DNA of 6,677 bases from Legionella sp. (lineage in GTDB: Bacteria > Pseudomonadota > Gammaproteobacteria > Legionellales > Legionellaceae). The position numbers and the translations under genes are program-made. The notes below the pieces were generated by a model, which searched no databases, had not been told where the DNA came from, and worked only from the letters and a program-made list of their open reading frames with translations. The DNA lies in the NCBI GenBank assembly GCA_004297865.1, contig SCSO01000097.1, positions 1 to 6,677 on the forward strand. The letters are read 5' to 3'. This document shows, piece by piece, positions 5,866 through 6,677 of the stretch. Each line of letters starts with the position of its first letter. Within the stretch, counting starts at the first letter, position 1.

Positions 5866-6627
5866 TCATTTAAAGATGAAAGCAGAACCAGATTCCAATT
5901 CTCTAGTCTCAAGTTTTTCGAAAATTAAATTATTTTTGGATAGGGGAATATTGGCTGCTTGAGAAAAGGAGACATTAGTATAAATGTACTGAATGTTATT
6001 TTCGTCAGTTAAAATCAGCGTGGGAATATTCGCTGTGATATTAATGCTGTCGTTATTGGTTGTCCCGAACAGAACCGAACTGGAGGTGTAATTGGGTACC
6101 AATTGTTGTTTAATCCATTCAGCAATATCTTCTTTCTCTGGTGCTTTAGAAAAGAAACTTTTAGCAGAGAGTTGATTATCTAATCTATGTAAAGGTTTAT
6201 CTGATTCACTCTGCATAATGTCAAGTGACAACTCCTGAGGCTGGGTTTCAAGATCAGGAATTCGAGCATCAGAGGGTGGGGTACTGAGCATACAATTTGC
6301 TGTGCTTTCAGACTGAAATAGAGTAAGAAAGCTATTAATATTTTCATACATTTTTGCATGTAGTTTAAGAAATTCGATAATATCAATCTTCTTACTGACA
6401 TTGGCAGGATCCGTTATAAAACAGATTCCTGTAGTACTCAATGTCTCTCCGAAATAGGTTTCCTCAGGTGTGCACACAATTTTAAAGGAAAAGTTAAACC
6501 CCTTTAATCCCTTAACTGTTATAGTAAAATTACGTAATTTAAGGCGTGATGACACTTGAGCGTTACTTATAATTTCAGGATAACCTTGATGAGCACTTCT
6601 ATTATAAGCGAATGATTCGATTTTCAT
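5866..6627 (-). CDS. Hypothetical protein, candidate Dot/Icm-secreted effector
   Basis: This is a 253-residue soluble protein that I do not recognise; it has no signal peptide and no membrane segment. Residues 30-75 alternate hydrophobic and polar residues like a beta-rich domain (FTITVKGLKGFNFSFKIVC). Residues 80-105 look helical. Residues 105-145 are Ser/Pro/Glu-rich and probably a disordered linker. Residues 163-253 form a second domain, with a helix (EKEDIAEWIKQQL) and then strands. The C-terminal tail FEKLETRELESGSAFIFK has glutamates at -17, -14, -11 and -9, small residues at -8 to -5, and hydrophobic F and I at -4 and -3. This is the pattern described for Legionella Dot/Icm substrates (E-block plus a hydrophobic residue near the end). 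Secretion is an inference. The start has minus-strand AAGG six bases upstream (plus-strand 6634-6637). The gene is convergent with the P-loop kinase. Confidence 0.75.
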   Translation of the reverse strand: MKIESFAYNRSAHQGYPEIISNAQVSSRLKLRNFTITVKGLKGFNFSFKIVCTPEETYFGETLSTTGICFITDPANVSKKIDIIEFLKLHAKMYENINSFLTLFQSESTANCMLSTPPSDARIPDLETQPQELSLDIMQSESDKPLHRLDNQLSAKSFFSKAPEKEDIAEWIKQQLVPNYTSSSVLFGTTNNDSINITANIPTLILTDENNIQYIYTNVSFSQAANIPLSKNNLIFEKLETRELESGSAFIFK

Positions 6628-6677
6628 AAATTACCTTAAAAATTGTTGTATGTTTCAATCGGGGCCTAAGCCTGATG

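Noticed and set aside
6180..6401. Second minus-strand open frame of 73 codons
   Set aside because: It is a shifted frame inside the 253-residue hypothetical gene, which has the better ribosome-binding site and composition.
6661..6677. Short inverted repeat GGCCTAAGCC at the right edge
   Set aside because: The stem is only about three base pairs and the context is cut off by the window end; it cannot be called a terminator or operator.

Overview
The window is AT-rich gammaproteobacterial chromosome. Legionella or a close relative in the Legionellales is the best guess. This rests on low GC, a SrkA kinase very like that of Enterobacteria, and a last gene whose C-terminal tail looks like a Dot/Icm (type IVB) secretion signal. 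The taxonomic call is an inference from style and content; no rRNA or other decisive marker is present.

Layout. Positions 1-246 (minus strand) hold the N-terminal 82 codons of a poxvirus-type DNA topoisomerase IB that runs off the left edge. It diverges, across a 128-base spacer, from a plus-strand series. The first gene of that series (375-1760) encodes a DnaQ-like 3'-5' exonuclease fused to a UvrC/Cho-type GIY-YIG nuclease. Next come a small two-helix membrane protein (about 1806-2036), a GNAT acetyltransferase (about 2106-2660), the stress-response kinase SrkA with a TTG start (2759-3748), an exported class-C-beta-lactamase-fold serine hydrolase (3818-4996), and a P-loop nucleoside-kinase-like protein (5215-5790). 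The 218 bases between the hydrolase and the P-loop kinase hold a small open frame (5010-5132). It carries an in-phase A AAA AAA heptamer that could join it by a -1 shift to a second frame ending at 5170. On the minus strand at the right, 5866-6627 encodes a protein of unknown function, convergent with the P-loop kinase.

How the genes relate. Most are separated by gaps of 45-220 bases with their own ribosome-binding sites, and several have recognisable -10 elements, so this looks like a row of individually transcribed genes rather than one operon. A loose theme of DNA maintenance and stress (topoisomerase IB, exonuclease/GIY-YIG, SrkA) occupies the left two thirds. From about 3750 the content looks more accessory: serine hydrolase, small open frame, uncharacterised kinase and candidate secreted effector. 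No RNA gene, insertion sequence, CRISPR array, long repeat or convincing intrinsic terminator was seen.
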